Positions 38,040 through 46,122 of a stretch of DNA of 62,592 nt are shown here, piece after piece; within the stretch, counting starts at the first letter, position 1, and every line of letters begins with the position of its first letter. Below the pieces are notes generated by a model. The model worked only from the letters and a program-made list of their open reading frames with translations. It did no database searches and was not told where the DNA came from. The stretch comes from Prochlorococcus sp. AG-355-J23. GTDB lineage: Bacteria; Cyanobacteriota; Cyanobacteriia; PCC-6307; Cyanobiaceae. The translations under genes were made by a program, and so were the position numbers. The stretch spans positions 1 through 62,592 of the forward strand of contig QCDR01000008.1 of assembly GCA_003278705.1 (NCBI GenBank). Reading direction: 5' to 3'.

Positions 38040-38141
38040 TTATTTGAAATCCTTTTGAATTGAGAATTTCAAGTCAACTCTAACTAATAGACCAATAATG
38101 ATAAAAAATATTCCAATGTATGAGTTCAAAGATAGATCCAA
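38040..38141 (-). CDS. Possible 33-residue one-helix peptide
   Basis: In the 340 bp gap between the tRNA and the next gene I see nothing convincing except this frame: TTG at 38141 to TAA at 38040. It would encode a hydrophobic helix (SYIGIFFIIIGLLVRV) with polar ends, like other tiny membrane proteins nearby. TTG start, no clear ribosome binding site. Could be chance. The rest of 37960-38299 looks non-coding. Confidence 0.3.
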   Translation of the reverse strand: MDLSLNSYIGIFFIIIGLLVRVDLKFSIQKDFK

Positions 38142-38299
38142 AATATTGAATTAAATTTCTAACTAAATTTTAACTTACAAATCACATCTATTAAATACGT
38201 CAATAAAAGAGAGTCTAAAAAATCTGAATGTTGACCATATTCATCTTGAGTAAGTAATTTAATAAAATAAAGTATGATCTATCTAAATAAGGAAATTAT

Positions 38300-38446
38300 A
38301 TGCAGAATTTGCTACAACGTGATCTAGGCTCAAGCTTATTATCAATAGCTGTAATTTTAGGTTGGTTAGGACTTTTTTTTGTATTCTTAAGAGTTTTAAC
38401 AATTTCAATAAAAAGAATCCTTGAAGCGGTTTTCAAAAAATCATAA
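38300..38446 (+). CDS. Small one-helix membrane protein, unknown
   Basis: 48 residues from ATG 38300, preceded by AAGGAAAT as a ribosome binding site (about 6 bp away). A hydrophobic helix (LLSIAVILGWLGLFFVFL) leads into a basic end (RVLTISIKRILEAVFKKS). It looks like a small membrane subunit with the C terminus in the cytoplasm. I recognise no family. It precedes the PetP-like gene on the same strand by about 70 bp. Confidence 0.65.
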   Translation: MQNLLQRDLGSSLLSIAVILGWLGLFFVFLRVLTISIKRILEAVFKKS

Positions 38447-38517
38447 TTATTTAAATAGATAAATAATTCATAATTAATCGCATAAACCCTAAATCACTAG
38501 GTATAATAACCTAAAAA

Positions 38518-38907
38518 ATGTCAATTTTAGACAAGGCGAAGATAGGTAATTCTGTTCAAATAAACCTAGAACTATCAAAGGATAGGTTTACTAAAGAAGT
38601 TGTTGATGCCATAAATGTTTCTTCGGTGGCTAAGATAAGTGATTTCAGAATAACTGACGGAAAAGGTATTGGAGTTATTTTGCAATTATCTAATGGAAAA
38701 GAACAATGGTTTTTTGAAGATGAAATTGATCTTCTCGACGAAAATGGTAATGTAATTAAAAAAAATAATGATAAAAAAGAGAATGGTAATTTTATATTTG
38801 ATTTTTTAAAAGGATTAAATTATGAAAATAAAAATAAGGTAAGCGAGTTACTTAATCCAATTAATTTTTTTATTTGGCTGATTGTATCGTTTAAAGATAT
38901 TTTTTAA
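38518..38907 (+). CDS. DUF2862 (cytochrome b6f PetP-like) protein with extra C-terminal domain
   Basis: 129 residues. The N-terminal 70 match DUF2862, the PetP family: IGNSVQINLELSKDRF ... ISDFRITDGKGIGVILQL...QWFFEDEIDLLDE, an SH3-like barrel. PetP is a regulatory subunit of the cytochrome b6f complex in cyanobacteria and red algae. This version adds about 55 residues after position 75, ending in a hydrophobic segment (NPINFFIWLIVSF), which is not usual for PetP (about 70 residues). The extra part might be a membrane anchor. Function as a b6f subunit is therefore plausible but not certain. Confidence 0.75.
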   Translation: MSILDKAKIGNSVQINLELSKDRFTKEVVDAINVSSVAKISDFRITDGKGIGVILQLSNGKEQWFFEDEIDLLDENGNVIKKNNDKKENGNFIFDFLKGLNYENKNKVSELLNPINFFIWLIVSFKDIF

Positions 38908-38973
38908 AAAATAAAAAATTTTTCTACTATAAAGAATATTTATCAGTATTTAAAAAAAAATTTAATAATTGAA

Positions 38974-39969
38974 ATGGTACAAAATATTATCGATGTAAGA
39001 AATTTATCCAAGTCATTTGATATCTCTTCCAAAGAACCAGGATTAAAAGGAACAATTAAACATTTTTTTAGAAGACAAACAAAAAGTTTAAAAGTTATAA
39101 AAGATATAAGTTTTGAAATTAAAGAGGGAGAAATAGTAGGTTTTCTAGGTGCTAATGGAGCTGGGAAAACAACAATATTAAAAATGCTCTGTGGCTTAAT
39201 TTATCCAAGTGATGGTTCGATTTTGGTTTCAGGCTACTTACCTTTCAGGAGAAAAGAAAATTTCCTAAAGAATATCACCTTAATAATGGGACAAAAGCAA
39301 CAGCTTATTTGGGATCTTCCTCCAATTGAATCATTCTATTTAAATGCATCAATATATGACTTAGATAAGTTCGAAGCTAAAAAGAGAATAAAAAAATTAT
39401 CGGAAATGCTTGAAATTGATGAAGAGCTATACATACCTGTTAGAAAACTTTCACTAGGTCAGCGTATGAAGTCAGAATTACTAGCAGCTTTGATACATGA
39501 ACCAAATATTCTATTTTTAGACGAGCCGACACTTGGATTAGATATTAATGCACAGAGAAATTTAAGAAAATTCCTTCAAAAATATAATAAGGAAACTAAT
39601 GCAACGATATGTCTTACCAGTCATTACATGAAAGATATTACCTCTCTATGCAAGAGAGTTATATGTGTGCACGAAGGGGCGATATCATATGATGGAAAAC
39701 TTAACTTATTATTAAAAAAACTATCTCCTGTCAAAGAAATATTAATAGTTTGTCGTTCCGAAAAAGATGCAACTAAATTAGAAAATTCCGGTTTTACTAT
39801 TAAAAATAAAATTAAGAATGAAATAACTCTAAAAATTGAAAACAACTCTATTACTTCTTCACTAAAGACTATCCTAAATAATTTTGATATTGAAGACCTT
39901 TTTATAAATGAACCACCTATAGATGAAATTATTGGGAAGGTATTAATCAAAAAAGATTATGATATCTAA
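38974..39969 (+). CDS. ABC transporter ATPase, COG4586 (ABC-2) type
   Basis: 331 residues. The ATPase has Walker A FLGANGAGKTTILKML near residue 58, Q-loop IMGQKQQLIWDLPPIESF (the longer Q-loop with WDLP is characteristic of the COG4586 subgroup), signature KLSLGQRMKSELLAA, and Walker B ILFLDEPTLGLD. It is the cytoplasmic motor of an ABC-2 exporter whose membrane parts are the next two genes (overlaps of 11 bp and 4 bp). The substrate is unknown; this subgroup is scattered in bacteria without an assigned role. Confidence 0.92.
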   Translation: MVQNIIDVRNLSKSFDISSKEPGLKGTIKHFFRRQTKSLKVIKDISFEIKEGEIVGFLGANGAGKTTILKMLCGLIYPSDGSILVSGYLPFRRKENFLKNITLIMGQKQQLIWDLPPIESFYLNASIYDLDKFEAKKRIKKLSEMLEIDEELYIPVRKLSLGQRMKSELLAALIHEPNILFLDEPTLGLDINAQRNLRKFLQKYNKETNATICLTSHYMKDITSLCKRVICVHEGAISYDGKLNLLLKKLSPVKEILIVCRSEKDATKLENSGFTIKNKIKNEITLKIENNSITSSLKTILNNFDIEDLFINEPPIDEIIGKVLIKKDYDI

Positions 39970-40753
39970 TTTGATTAACCGCAAAATAATCACCTTATTA
40001 AAAGTCCAATATTCAAACATGTTGGAATATAGAGTAGAAATTGCATTATGGGCAATTTCAGGGATTATTCCGTTTTTTATGTTAAATATTTGGACAAACA
40101 ATAATCTAAATGAATCCATAAACATAAGTGATGTCATGCTTTCTAGGTATTTCTTATGTGCCTTTTTTGTTAGACAGTTTTCTGTAGTTTGGGTTGTATT
40201 TAGTTTTGAAGAGGATTCTCTTATGGGAAAAGTATCTCCCTATTTAATCCAACCTTTAAATCCATTTTTCAGATATTTTGCACAACATCTTGCTGAGCAA
40301 ATAACAAGATTTCCTTTCGCCCTAATAATTGCATTTTTCTTTTTTATTTTTAATCCAGAAAGTATATGGATTCCAAATTTAGGTATTTTACTTTTATCGA
40401 TATTATCTACCTTCTTATCATTCTTGATTCAATTTTTAATTCAGTCAATAGTTGCATGTTTATGTTTCTGGACAGAGAAAGCATCATCGATAGAAAGATT
40501 ATTATTTATTCCAACTTTATTTCTCTCAGGTCTTTTAGCTCCAGTAGTTTCATTTCCCGCATATGTTAAATCTTGGATTTATTTAACTCCTTTTCCATAT
40601 CTAATTGATTTTCCTGCGAACCTACTATCAGGTAATGAAACAAATGTTAGTGGAGGCTTAAGTATGCAAATTCTATGGATTTTTTTACTTTTCCCACTAT
40701 TTAAGAAAATCTGGTTTGAAGGAACCAAAAAATATACAGCTATGGGGTCATGA
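39959..40753 (+). CDS. ABC-2 family permease, COG4587 type
   Basis: 264 residues with six or so membrane helices, one of two permease subunits in this transporter. It overlaps the ATPase gene by 11 bp and the second permease by 4 bp, so all three are translated together. Conserved-looking segments are EYRVEIALWAISGIIP and the C-terminal PFPYLIDFPANLLSGNE, which fits COG4587 permeases. No substrate can be inferred. Confidence 0.85.
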   Translation: MISNLINRKIITLLKVQYSNMLEYRVEIALWAISGIIPFFMLNIWTNNNLNESINISDVMLSRYFLCAFFVRQFSVVWVVFSFEEDSLMGKVSPYLIQPLNPFFRYFAQHLAEQITRFPFALIIAFFFFIFNPESIWIPNLGILLLSILSTFLSFLIQFLIQSIVACLCFWTEKASSIERLLFIPTLFLSGLLAPVVSFPAYVKSWIYLTPFPYLIDFPANLLSGNETNVSGGLSMQILWIFLLFPLFKKIWFEGTKKYTAMGS

Positions 40754-41544
40754 ATTTAAAAAAATATCTGGAAGTTTATAAAAAATTCTTACATACTTCT
40801 TTGGCTTCTGAATTGGAGTACAAGACAAATATATTAGTTGATTTAATTACTGCAATTTTAAGTTTAATAGGGAGTATTTTTCTATTATCTATTTTCTTTC
40901 AAAATAATGGATATATAGGAGGGTGGAAATTTGAACAAGCACTAATAATTCAAGGTATTTATACAATTTTGAATGGAATAACAAATACATGGTTTAATCC
41001 TAATCTCACAGAAATAGTTAAACACATAAGAGAGGGAACATTAGACTTCGTACTTCTAAAACCTATTGATAGTCAATTTTTTATTTCTTTAAAAAAAATA
41101 AATCCATCTGGATTTCTAGAAATAATGCTTGGATTTTTCTTGTTGTTCTTCTGCATAAGAATAAATCAAATCAATTTAAATTTAAGTTTTCTGACCCTAT
41201 CTTTGATTACGATAAGCTGCTCGATTTGTATTTTATATAGCCTATGGTTTTTTATCTCTACAACTACTATTTGGTTCGTTAAGACCTGGAATGCAATAGA
41301 AGTATTAAGATCATTCCTTTATATTGGAAGATTTCCTCTAAATTCATTTTCTTTTTCTTTAAGAGTATTTTTTAGTATTTTTATTCCTATTGCTTTTATA
41401 ACTACAATTCCTTCTGAAGTTTTTCTAGGACTTTCTCAATTATGGAAAATATTGCTTGAAGTTATTGTTGCGGCGGTATTTCTTATAACTTCTAGAAAGT
41501 TCTGGTTATTTGCATTAAAATTCTATTCATCAGCATCTAGCTAA
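40750..41544 (+). CDS. ABC-2 family permease, COG3694 (DUF990) type
   Basis: 264 residues, ATG overlapping the previous stop by 4 bp. It has six helices and a motif LEYKTNILVDLITAIL near the start similar to its partner permease, and IREGTLDFVLLKPIDSQFFISLKKINP, characteristic of the DUF990 group. The two permeases likely form a heterodimer. It converges with a small minus-strand gene only 3 bp downstream. Confidence 0.85.
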   Translation: MNLKKYLEVYKKFLHTSLASELEYKTNILVDLITAILSLIGSIFLLSIFFQNNGYIGGWKFEQALIIQGIYTILNGITNTWFNPNLTEIVKHIREGTLDFVLLKPIDSQFFISLKKINPSGFLEIMLGFFLLFFCIRINQINLNLSFLTLSLITISCSICILYSLWFFISTTTIWFVKTWNAIEVLRSFLYIGRFPLNSFSFSLRVFFSIFIPIAFITTIPSEVFLGLSQLWKILLEVIVAAVFLITSRKFWLFALKFYSSASS

Positions 41545-41547
41545 CTA

Positions 41548-41814
41548 TTAATTAATAACCTCCCTGCAAAATTCCCAAATTTGTTGTTTACTTTTCAGAT
41601 TAGAAATCCTAGATAATTTTTTAAAATGAGGTTTAGATTTTTGGACAGATAAAAGCCTGCAGTTGTATTCGATTTGATGATTTCTAGATATGATTCCTAA
41701 TTTAAGTGCAACATCACAAAGGATAATTATTAAAGTGAGAAAAAAAACTTTACTGATAAATTGTAAAAATGATTTTGAATAATTATCTTTTTCAGTTTTT
41801 AATTCAAACTTCAT
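41548..41814 (-). CDS. Small membrane protein, unknown
   Basis: 88 residues. One membrane helix (about 18-42), then a basic cytosolic domain (KSKPHFKKLSRISNLKSKQQ). The start overlaps the stop of the next upstream gene by one base (TAATG), a common coupling arrangement, which supports both being real. No family recognised. Confidence 0.55.
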   Translation of the reverse strand: MKFELKTEKDNYSKSFLQFISKVFFLTLIIILCDVALKLGIISRNHQIEYNCRLLSVQKSKPHFKKLSRISNLKSKQQIWEFCREVIN

Positions 41815-42041
41815 TACTTAACTATATGCTGAGGGCACTTAATTGCAGCTATAGCAACAGCCGTAACTTTAAAATTTTCTGACTTCTCAATAACTTTTTT
41901 TACCTCTAATGGCCCAAATTTATTACTTGCATCACTGTAGGAAAGAAGTAAAGATTTATAGTTATCATGACCTAGATTTCTATACTCACAGAAATTATCC
42001 CCAACATAATTCAAAAGAGTTAGTAAAGTTAATTCAATCAT
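41814..42041 (-). CDS. Small soluble protein, unknown
   Basis: 75 residues from ATG 42041. It has no membrane helix; a mixed helical composition and the segment VIEKSENFKVTAVAIAAIKCPQ near the C terminus. Translationally coupled to the membrane protein after it by a one-base overlap. I recognise no family. The 460 bp upstream of it hold no protein gene but carry the RNA feature at 42202-42335. Confidence 0.5.
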   Translation of the reverse strand: MIELTLLTLLNYVGDNFCEYRNLGHDNYKSLLLSYSDASNKFGPLEVKKVIEKSENFKVTAVAIAAIKCPQHIVK

Positions 42042-42188
42042 TAAAGCTTTTTACTAGCAAAGTTATTACGAATGATACTGTGCAGGACATTTTTAACAAG
42101 TAAAATTTCCAAAAACATTTGAAATCATAAATTAGAATTTTTATTCATAAACTTTAAAATTACAAAATTATTTCAGAATTTATAAATT

Positions 42189-42194
42189 TATACT
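42189..42194 (+). promoter_or_regulatory. Likely -10 element for the RNA at 42.2 kb
   Basis: TATACT (42189-42194) is one base off TATAAT and lies about 20 bases upstream of the first hairpin of the predicted RNA. No good -35 box was seen, which is common for AT-rich cyanobacterial promoters. Confidence 0.4.
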
Positions 42195-42201
42195 TAACAA
42201 A

Positions 42202-42335
42202 ATCATTAAAGCACTATCTGTAGTGTATTAGGCGATTCTTGTTTGCGCTACAGATAGGGGGTTGCATTTTTTAAGAATTTGGTCTAAAAATAAGGTTCCC
42301 CATCACCCGGCCCCACATATGTGAGGCCTTTTTTT
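42202..42335 (+). ncRNA. Probable structured noncoding RNA, family unknown
   Basis: In a 458 bp gap without a protein gene, a 10 bp inverted repeat (CTATCTGTAG at 42214-42223 and CTACAGATAG at 42248-42257, loop 24 bases) is followed by GGGGGTTGC and, after about 40 bases, TTCCCC (42296-42301), which could pair with it. The block ends in a GC-rich terminator hairpin with seven T. The GC-rich islands stand out from AT-rich surroundings. It is not tmRNA, SRP RNA or Yfr1 by motifs I know, and I cannot show it is 6S. Ends are approximate. Confidence 0.55.
42309..42335 (+). terminator. Strong Rho-independent terminator
   Basis: GGCC-C-CAC / GTG-A-GGCC (42309-42328), with an ATAT loop and one C/A mismatch, followed by seven T (42329-42335). 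It is the best terminator in the window and ends the predicted RNA on the plus strand. The other strand has no T-run next to the stem. Confidence 0.8.
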
Positions 42336-42500
42336 ATGGAATTTAGAAAAGGTTTCTCTAAAGGTATTACTTGATAATAAGAGTTATTCATTAACCCCTT
42401 TGATAATGAATAATAATAATAATGAATTTATCTTCTTAACTAATAAACCTGCTTTAGAATTATTCACCACAAAATTATTGAAATCCTCAATTAATTTAAT

Positions 42501-43313
42501 TTATAAAAAACTTTTTATGGATTTAATCAATAAGCTAATACCAACCAAAATACAAACTGTTATAAAAGTTTTCTTAATTAGAATATTCCCATTTAATTTT
42601 GACAGGTGAGCCCCGAAATATCCTCCTGCAAAGGAACCAATTATTAACACTAATAATATATTTGAAGGAACCGATCCTATTCTTGCTAAAAAAACTGCTC
42701 CTATAAAATTCCAAAAAATCCCAACAGTAAAGAATGTCATACTTATAGCTCGAAGAAAATCCATTTCAAAAGTTTTTATTAAGAGTATTGTTACAAGCAA
42801 TCCAGTTCCTGAAGAAATAGAACCATTTAATATACCTATAAGAAAAATAAAAATTAAAAATCTAATTTTATGAACAAAATTAAGCTTTTTATTACCAGAT
42901 GATAAACCTAAATCTGGTTTAAGGAATGAGTAAAAAGCTAATAATATGGATATTATTCCTAAAACTAAGTACAAATACTTTACTGAAATATATTCAACTA
43001 CAGAAGACCCTAAAATTACTCCTGGTAATCCAAAAATTAAAATTTGCCAAGCAACACTCATATCATTACCTAAAGATTTGTAATTTCTTAAGGAACCTCC
43101 TACTCCTAGTGCTACTGTTGCTAACTTATGACTGGCTAGAGCCTGATAATAGGGAACTCCAGATAAAATCAACGCAGGTAATTGTAATAATCCTGCTCCT
43201 CCTCCAGAAATCGCTGAGAACGTATTAGAAAAAAACGATATCAAAAAAATATAAATACTTTTAAATAAAATATGATCAAAATTTCCTAATAATATTGTAT
43301 ACAAATAAAGCAT
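42501..43313 (-). CDS. TauE/SafE family permease (UPF0721)
   Basis: 270 residues with about eight membrane helices. Family motifs include an N-terminal SGGGAGLLQLPALILSGVPYYQALASHKLATVALGVGG-type stretch (in pieces: GGGAGLLQLPAL, PYYQALASHKLA) and the second repeat GSISSGTGLLVTILLI. Such permeases move sulfite, sulfoacetate or other organic sulfur anions, or taurine breakdown products; no neighbour narrows the substrate. It is the only gene on the minus strand in this stretch and ends 165 bp from the RNA terminator. Confidence 0.88.
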   Translation of the reverse strand: MLYLYTILLGNFDHILFKSIYIFLISFFSNTFSAISGGGAGLLQLPALILSGVPYYQALASHKLATVALGVGGSLRNYKSLGNDMSVAWQILIFGLPGVILGSSVVEYISVKYLYLVLGIISILLAFYSFLKPDLGLSSGNKKLNFVHKIRFLIFIFLIGILNGSISSGTGLLVTILLIKTFEMDFLRAISMTFFTVGIFWNFIGAVFLARIGSVPSNILLVLIIGSFAGGYFGAHLSKLNGNILIKKTFITVCILVGISLLIKSIKSFL

Positions 43314-43454
43314 GAACTATAAATAATCTTTGTATTAATAAGTGAAAATCATTTTCTTAATAAAGAAGCATATAATTTAAAAAGTGTCATCTTATCTTTT
43401 TCAATCATACTTTAAAAAAAACTGTTATCATCAAAAAAAATTATCAAGAATTTT

Positions 43455-43796
43455 ATGCATAGACAAGATGCAATTTACCTTGATCAGTTTTGTCCCAAGA
43501 TAAGTAATAAAAATTGGAGAGATTCACTTAATAAACTTACTAATTATAAATGTATTTATTGCGGAAAACCCTCAGAATCACTTGACCACCTTCACCCAAT
43601 GTCAAAAGGAGGGATTAGCAGTACAAGTAATTGCGTGCCATGTTGTTTGTCATGTAATGGGAAGAAATCAGATTCAGAAGTTCTTAGTTGGTACAGAAAA
43701 CAAAATTTTTATGATCCTCGACGAGCTATGGCGATAAGAGCATGGTTTAATGACGATTTGAAACTTGCAACAGTTCTTTTGAAATACTTAAATTAA
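43455..43796 (+). CDS. HNH nuclease family protein
   Basis: 113 residues. The HNH fold shows CIYCGKPSESLDHLHPMSKGGISSTSNCVPCCLSCNGKK in consecutive pieces: a CxxC zinc pair, the catalytic DHxxP (DHLHP), the N of the middle, and a second CxxC with NxxK. A C-terminal WYRKQNFYDPRRAMAIRAWF follows. This short, free-standing type is widespread in cyanobacteria, without an established role; there is no sign of phage or homing context. It is transcribed away from tauE, with 141 bp between. Confidence 0.82.
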   Translation: MHRQDAIYLDQFCPKISNKNWRDSLNKLTNYKCIYCGKPSESLDHLHPMSKGGISSTSNCVPCCLSCNGKKSDSEVLSWYRKQNFYDPRRAMAIRAWFNDDLKLATVLLKYLN

Positions 43797-43888
43797 AAAT
43801 GAAATGATATATTGCTTGAGATTCGAAATAATATTTTTGTATATGGTTGAATAGAATCTTCCTACTTTGGTAAATAATAAATTTTTAT

Positions 43889-44083
43889 TTAAATTAATCT
43901 TTTTATTTCTGAATTTATTTTATTGCTCCTAAAAAGTGAAATATTAGAGTAGTCATCTTTCCACATTATTGGAGAATCTAAAACCTTTCTCTCTGGCGAC
44001 TTTACTGAAAAAATTAATGCAAATACAAAAAGAATAGTAATCAATATGATTGTCATTACTAATTTGTCTGAAATATTGTTCAT
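43889..44083 (-). CDS. Small one-helix membrane protein, unknown
   Basis: 64 residues: a hydrophobic helix (LVMTIILITILFVFALIFSV) near the N terminus and a polar C-terminal part with SPERKVLDSPIMWKDDYSN. It starts 8 bp after the stop of the secreted protein gene next to it, suggesting one transcript. No family recognised. Confidence 0.55.
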   Translation of the reverse strand: MNNISDKLVMTIILITILFVFALIFSVKSPERKVLDSPIMWKDDYSNISLFRSNKINSEIKRLI

Positions 44084-44091
44084 TAACCTAA

Positions 44092-44493
44092 TTATCTAGA
44101 AAAATTTTTGTCAGGAGTGGTTTTTTCATAAATTTCAAGAAAATATGATTTAAAATAAGTAACTCCATCCTTTCCAATCAAACCAATTGAGCGTCCACAA
44201 TCATTTACTACTTGCAATGAAATTTGATTAGCCAAGTCACTTTTCTCAATCCATTTTTTCTGTGGATTATAAGAAAAAGATATAATGTTTTCAGTTTTTA
44301 CAATAGCTGATTTCATTGCTTCATCTTTAGAAAAACCATTTTGAATAGCGGAGCAATACTTCCTTGAGAAATTATTAGAGATCCTATTTTGAAGCAAACT
44401 AACACTAGGATCTGACGTATCAAAAGCTAAACCTATTGAAGGTTTTAATAAGTAAACTATAAAAAAAAGAAAACCAATAATGAATTTCAACAA
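44092..44493 (-). CDS. Small exported protein, unknown
   Basis: 133 residues. The N terminus has a classic signal peptide (MLKFIIGFLFFIVYLLKPSIGLAFD; cleavage likely after GLA). The mature part has two cysteines (KYCSAI, VNDCGRS), a helical segment and no motif I can name. It seems to be a periplasmic or lumenal protein. Shares a minus-strand unit with the one-helix gene that follows. Confidence 0.65.
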   Translation of the reverse strand: MLKFIIGFLFFIVYLLKPSIGLAFDTSDPSVSLLQNRISNNFSRKYCSAIQNGFSKDEAMKSAIVKTENIISFSYNPQKKWIEKSDLANQISLQVVNDCGRSIGLIGKDGVTYFKSYFLEIYEKTTPDKNFSR

Positions 44494-44641
44494 TAGCTAT
44501 TTATTAAACACTATAAATAATATATTAGTTTTTTCTATTTATCTTTTCAATTAAATCTAAATATTAACAGCAAATTAAATTTCAATTTATTAAAAATTAA
44601 AAGTATTGCGATAAGTTCAGCAATAATAGTCAGAGGTTTAT

Positions 44642-44875
44642 TTGACTACTTATATGTACGAATCAATGATGACATTGCTATTTTTCCCTGACTGGACAAA
44701 TGGGCTGCCTTCAGACTTTTTAATCCTTCATTTTTTCGTAGGAGCTGTAATTTTCCCATTCAACATGATTCATGCTAAAGCAAGAAAAATTGACAGTAAG
44801 AACCCACAGGAAGCAGCTAATGGGTATAAAAACTCAGACAATACTACATTTTTTGGATACGAAGAAATCAATTAG
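44642..44875 (+). CDS. Small hydrophobic protein, unknown
   Basis: 77 residues from TTG 44642, which is preceded by AGAGG five bases upstream, favouring TTG over ATG at 44654 (73 residues). One hydrophobic helix (DFLILHFFVGAVIFPFNMI) follows FFPDWTNGLPS, then a hydrophilic tail. Possibly a thylakoid-associated protein; no family recognised. Confidence 0.6.
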   Translation: MTTYMYESMMTLLFFPDWTNGLPSDFLILHFFVGAVIFPFNMIHAKARKIDSKNPQEAANGYKNSDNTTFFGYEEIN

Positions 44876-44910
44876 ATTTCCATAAATTTCTTTAAGGAAT
44901 TAATTAATTG

Positions 44911-45135
44911 ATGATAATTTCCCTAAATACAGCTTTAGATCTAAAAATTTTTAGCCCCAGTGAACCTCTAGGAATATTAATTATTTTTTTAGGATTAATA
45001 TTTTCTGGTATGATTTTCTATATTATTTATGCTGTAAGTACTAATAAAGAATCACTAGAAGATAAAAAAATAAGGACTAAAAAGGAGTATTTGCAAAAGG
45101 AGAAAATCGGAAAATTATTTCCTAAGAAAAAATAA
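44911..45135 (+). CDS. Small one-helix membrane protein, unknown
   Basis: 74 residues from ATG 44911 (TTG 44908 adds one). A hydrophobic helix (PLGILIIFLGLIFSGMIFYII) is followed by a strongly basic tail of about 35 residues (KKIRTKKEYLQKEKIGKLFPKKK). It lies 35 bp after the previous small gene on the same strand, so they may be co-transcribed. No family recognised. Confidence 0.6.
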   Translation: MIISLNTALDLKIFSPSEPLGILIIFLGLIFSGMIFYIIYAVSTNKESLEDKKIRTKKEYLQKEKIGKLFPKKK

Positions 45136-45356
45136 ATTTAATTGTTTTATTACTACAAAGGTATTTATTTATATTATTAATGATCAAATCCGTAGGATCC
45201 AAAAACATAAGTTTTAGCTCTTTTAAATCAAACATCTTTAAAGTTTTATACTAACAATTATTTTTTTTTACGAGGAGTTTATATTGTTAATTGCACTACA
45301 AAATTATTTTCATATCATACAAATAATGTTAAAAATGGAAAAAATGAATAGAAATC

Positions 45357-45860
45357 TTGGAGAATTCACCTCAATATCTATTTCTTGCTAGTGGTGTCAA
45401 TAATGGAGAAGGTTTTTGGATCGTAGGAATAAAAAATTGCGATGAAAACATTCTTGAGGATGAAAATCTTTTAGATTGCCATAGAAAAGAATTAATAGGT
45501 AATGAATCAGCAAAAGATATTCTTTTAGCTATTAATTTAAATTTGAATAATTTATTAAATGAACTAAAAAATAAAAATTATTTAATTGGGAGTCCCTCAA
45601 TGGGAATTTCATTTGATCTCCCTTTAGAAATCTTGGAAAATATTTTTGATTTTTGGTTAGATATTTATAAAAATCAAGAAGCCTGGGAAGCTTGTTTAGG
45701 TCTTCTTAAAGTTAGAAAAAGGATTCCTCTTACAAACCTAATTGAAAGCGATAGTTTAAAGGGTAACTCTAAAAAATGGGCTATAAAAATTGAAAATTTA
45801 CATACTTATGTTCCTTCTTCACTTAGAATTGATAAATTAAATGATCCCATGTGGGAATAA
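45357..45860 (+). CDS. Conserved-looking soluble protein, unknown
   Basis: 167 residues from a TTG start at 45357, the only start available before residue 80 in this frame. It is a soluble mixed alpha/beta protein with SPQYLFLASGVNNGEGFWIVGIKN at the front and a tryptophan-rich segment EIFDFWLDIYKNQEAWEACLGLL in the middle. No family recognised. The upstream 220 bp contain no gene. It is followed after 75 bp by the small protein and salvage genes. Confidence 0.6.
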   Translation: MENSPQYLFLASGVNNGEGFWIVGIKNCDENILEDENLLDCHRKELIGNESAKDILLAINLNLNNLLNELKNKNYLIGSPSMGISFDLPLEILENIFDFWLDIYKNQEAWEACLGLLKVRKRIPLTNLIESDSLKGNSKKWAIKIENLHTYVPSSLRIDKLNDPMWE

Positions 45861-45935
45861 TTTTATATTTTTAATACCTTAAATATTTACTTCGTTGGAT
45901 ATTTAAGTAAAAATAAAATAACTATTAATTAAAAA

Positions 45936-46121
45936 ATGAATAAACCATATTCTTTTAGTATCGATCAAATGAACGGAATTGTAGAGGATACATACGCAAA
46001 GATATTAAATGAATGTGAAAATTTAAAAAAGAATACTAATTGTCCAAATGAACAAGTATTAGCACTTTTAAGCGTGATTGCTTCAAATTTCGCTATTACA
46101 ACAGAAAAAAACGAAAATTAA
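45936..46121 (+). CDS. Small soluble helical protein, unknown
   Basis: 61 residues. Helical and hydrophilic (ILNECENLKKNTNCPNEQVLALLSVIASNF). It ends one base before the phosphoribosyltransferase start, so it is very likely translated with it. No family recognised. Its context suggests a role connected to nucleobase handling, but that is only positional. Confidence 0.6.
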   Translation: MNKPYSFSIDQMNGIVEDTYAKILNECENLKKNTNCPNEQVLALLSVIASNFAITTEKNEN

Positions 46122-46122
46122 G

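Noticed and set aside
42202..42335. Assigning the RNA to 6S, tmRNA or SRP RNA
   Set aside because: I saw none of the signature elements (tRNA-like end, SRP tetraloop region, 6S central bubble with paired ends) clearly enough; left as unknown.
42400..42609. 69-codon plus-strand frame next to the RNA gene
   Set aside because: Most of it is antisense to the TauE permease 3' end, and the rest is low-complexity Asn-rich sequence.
43455..43796. HNH gene as a homing endonuclease or phage remnant
   Set aside because: No intron, integrase, repeat or phage gene around; the type is a common free-standing cyanobacterial protein.
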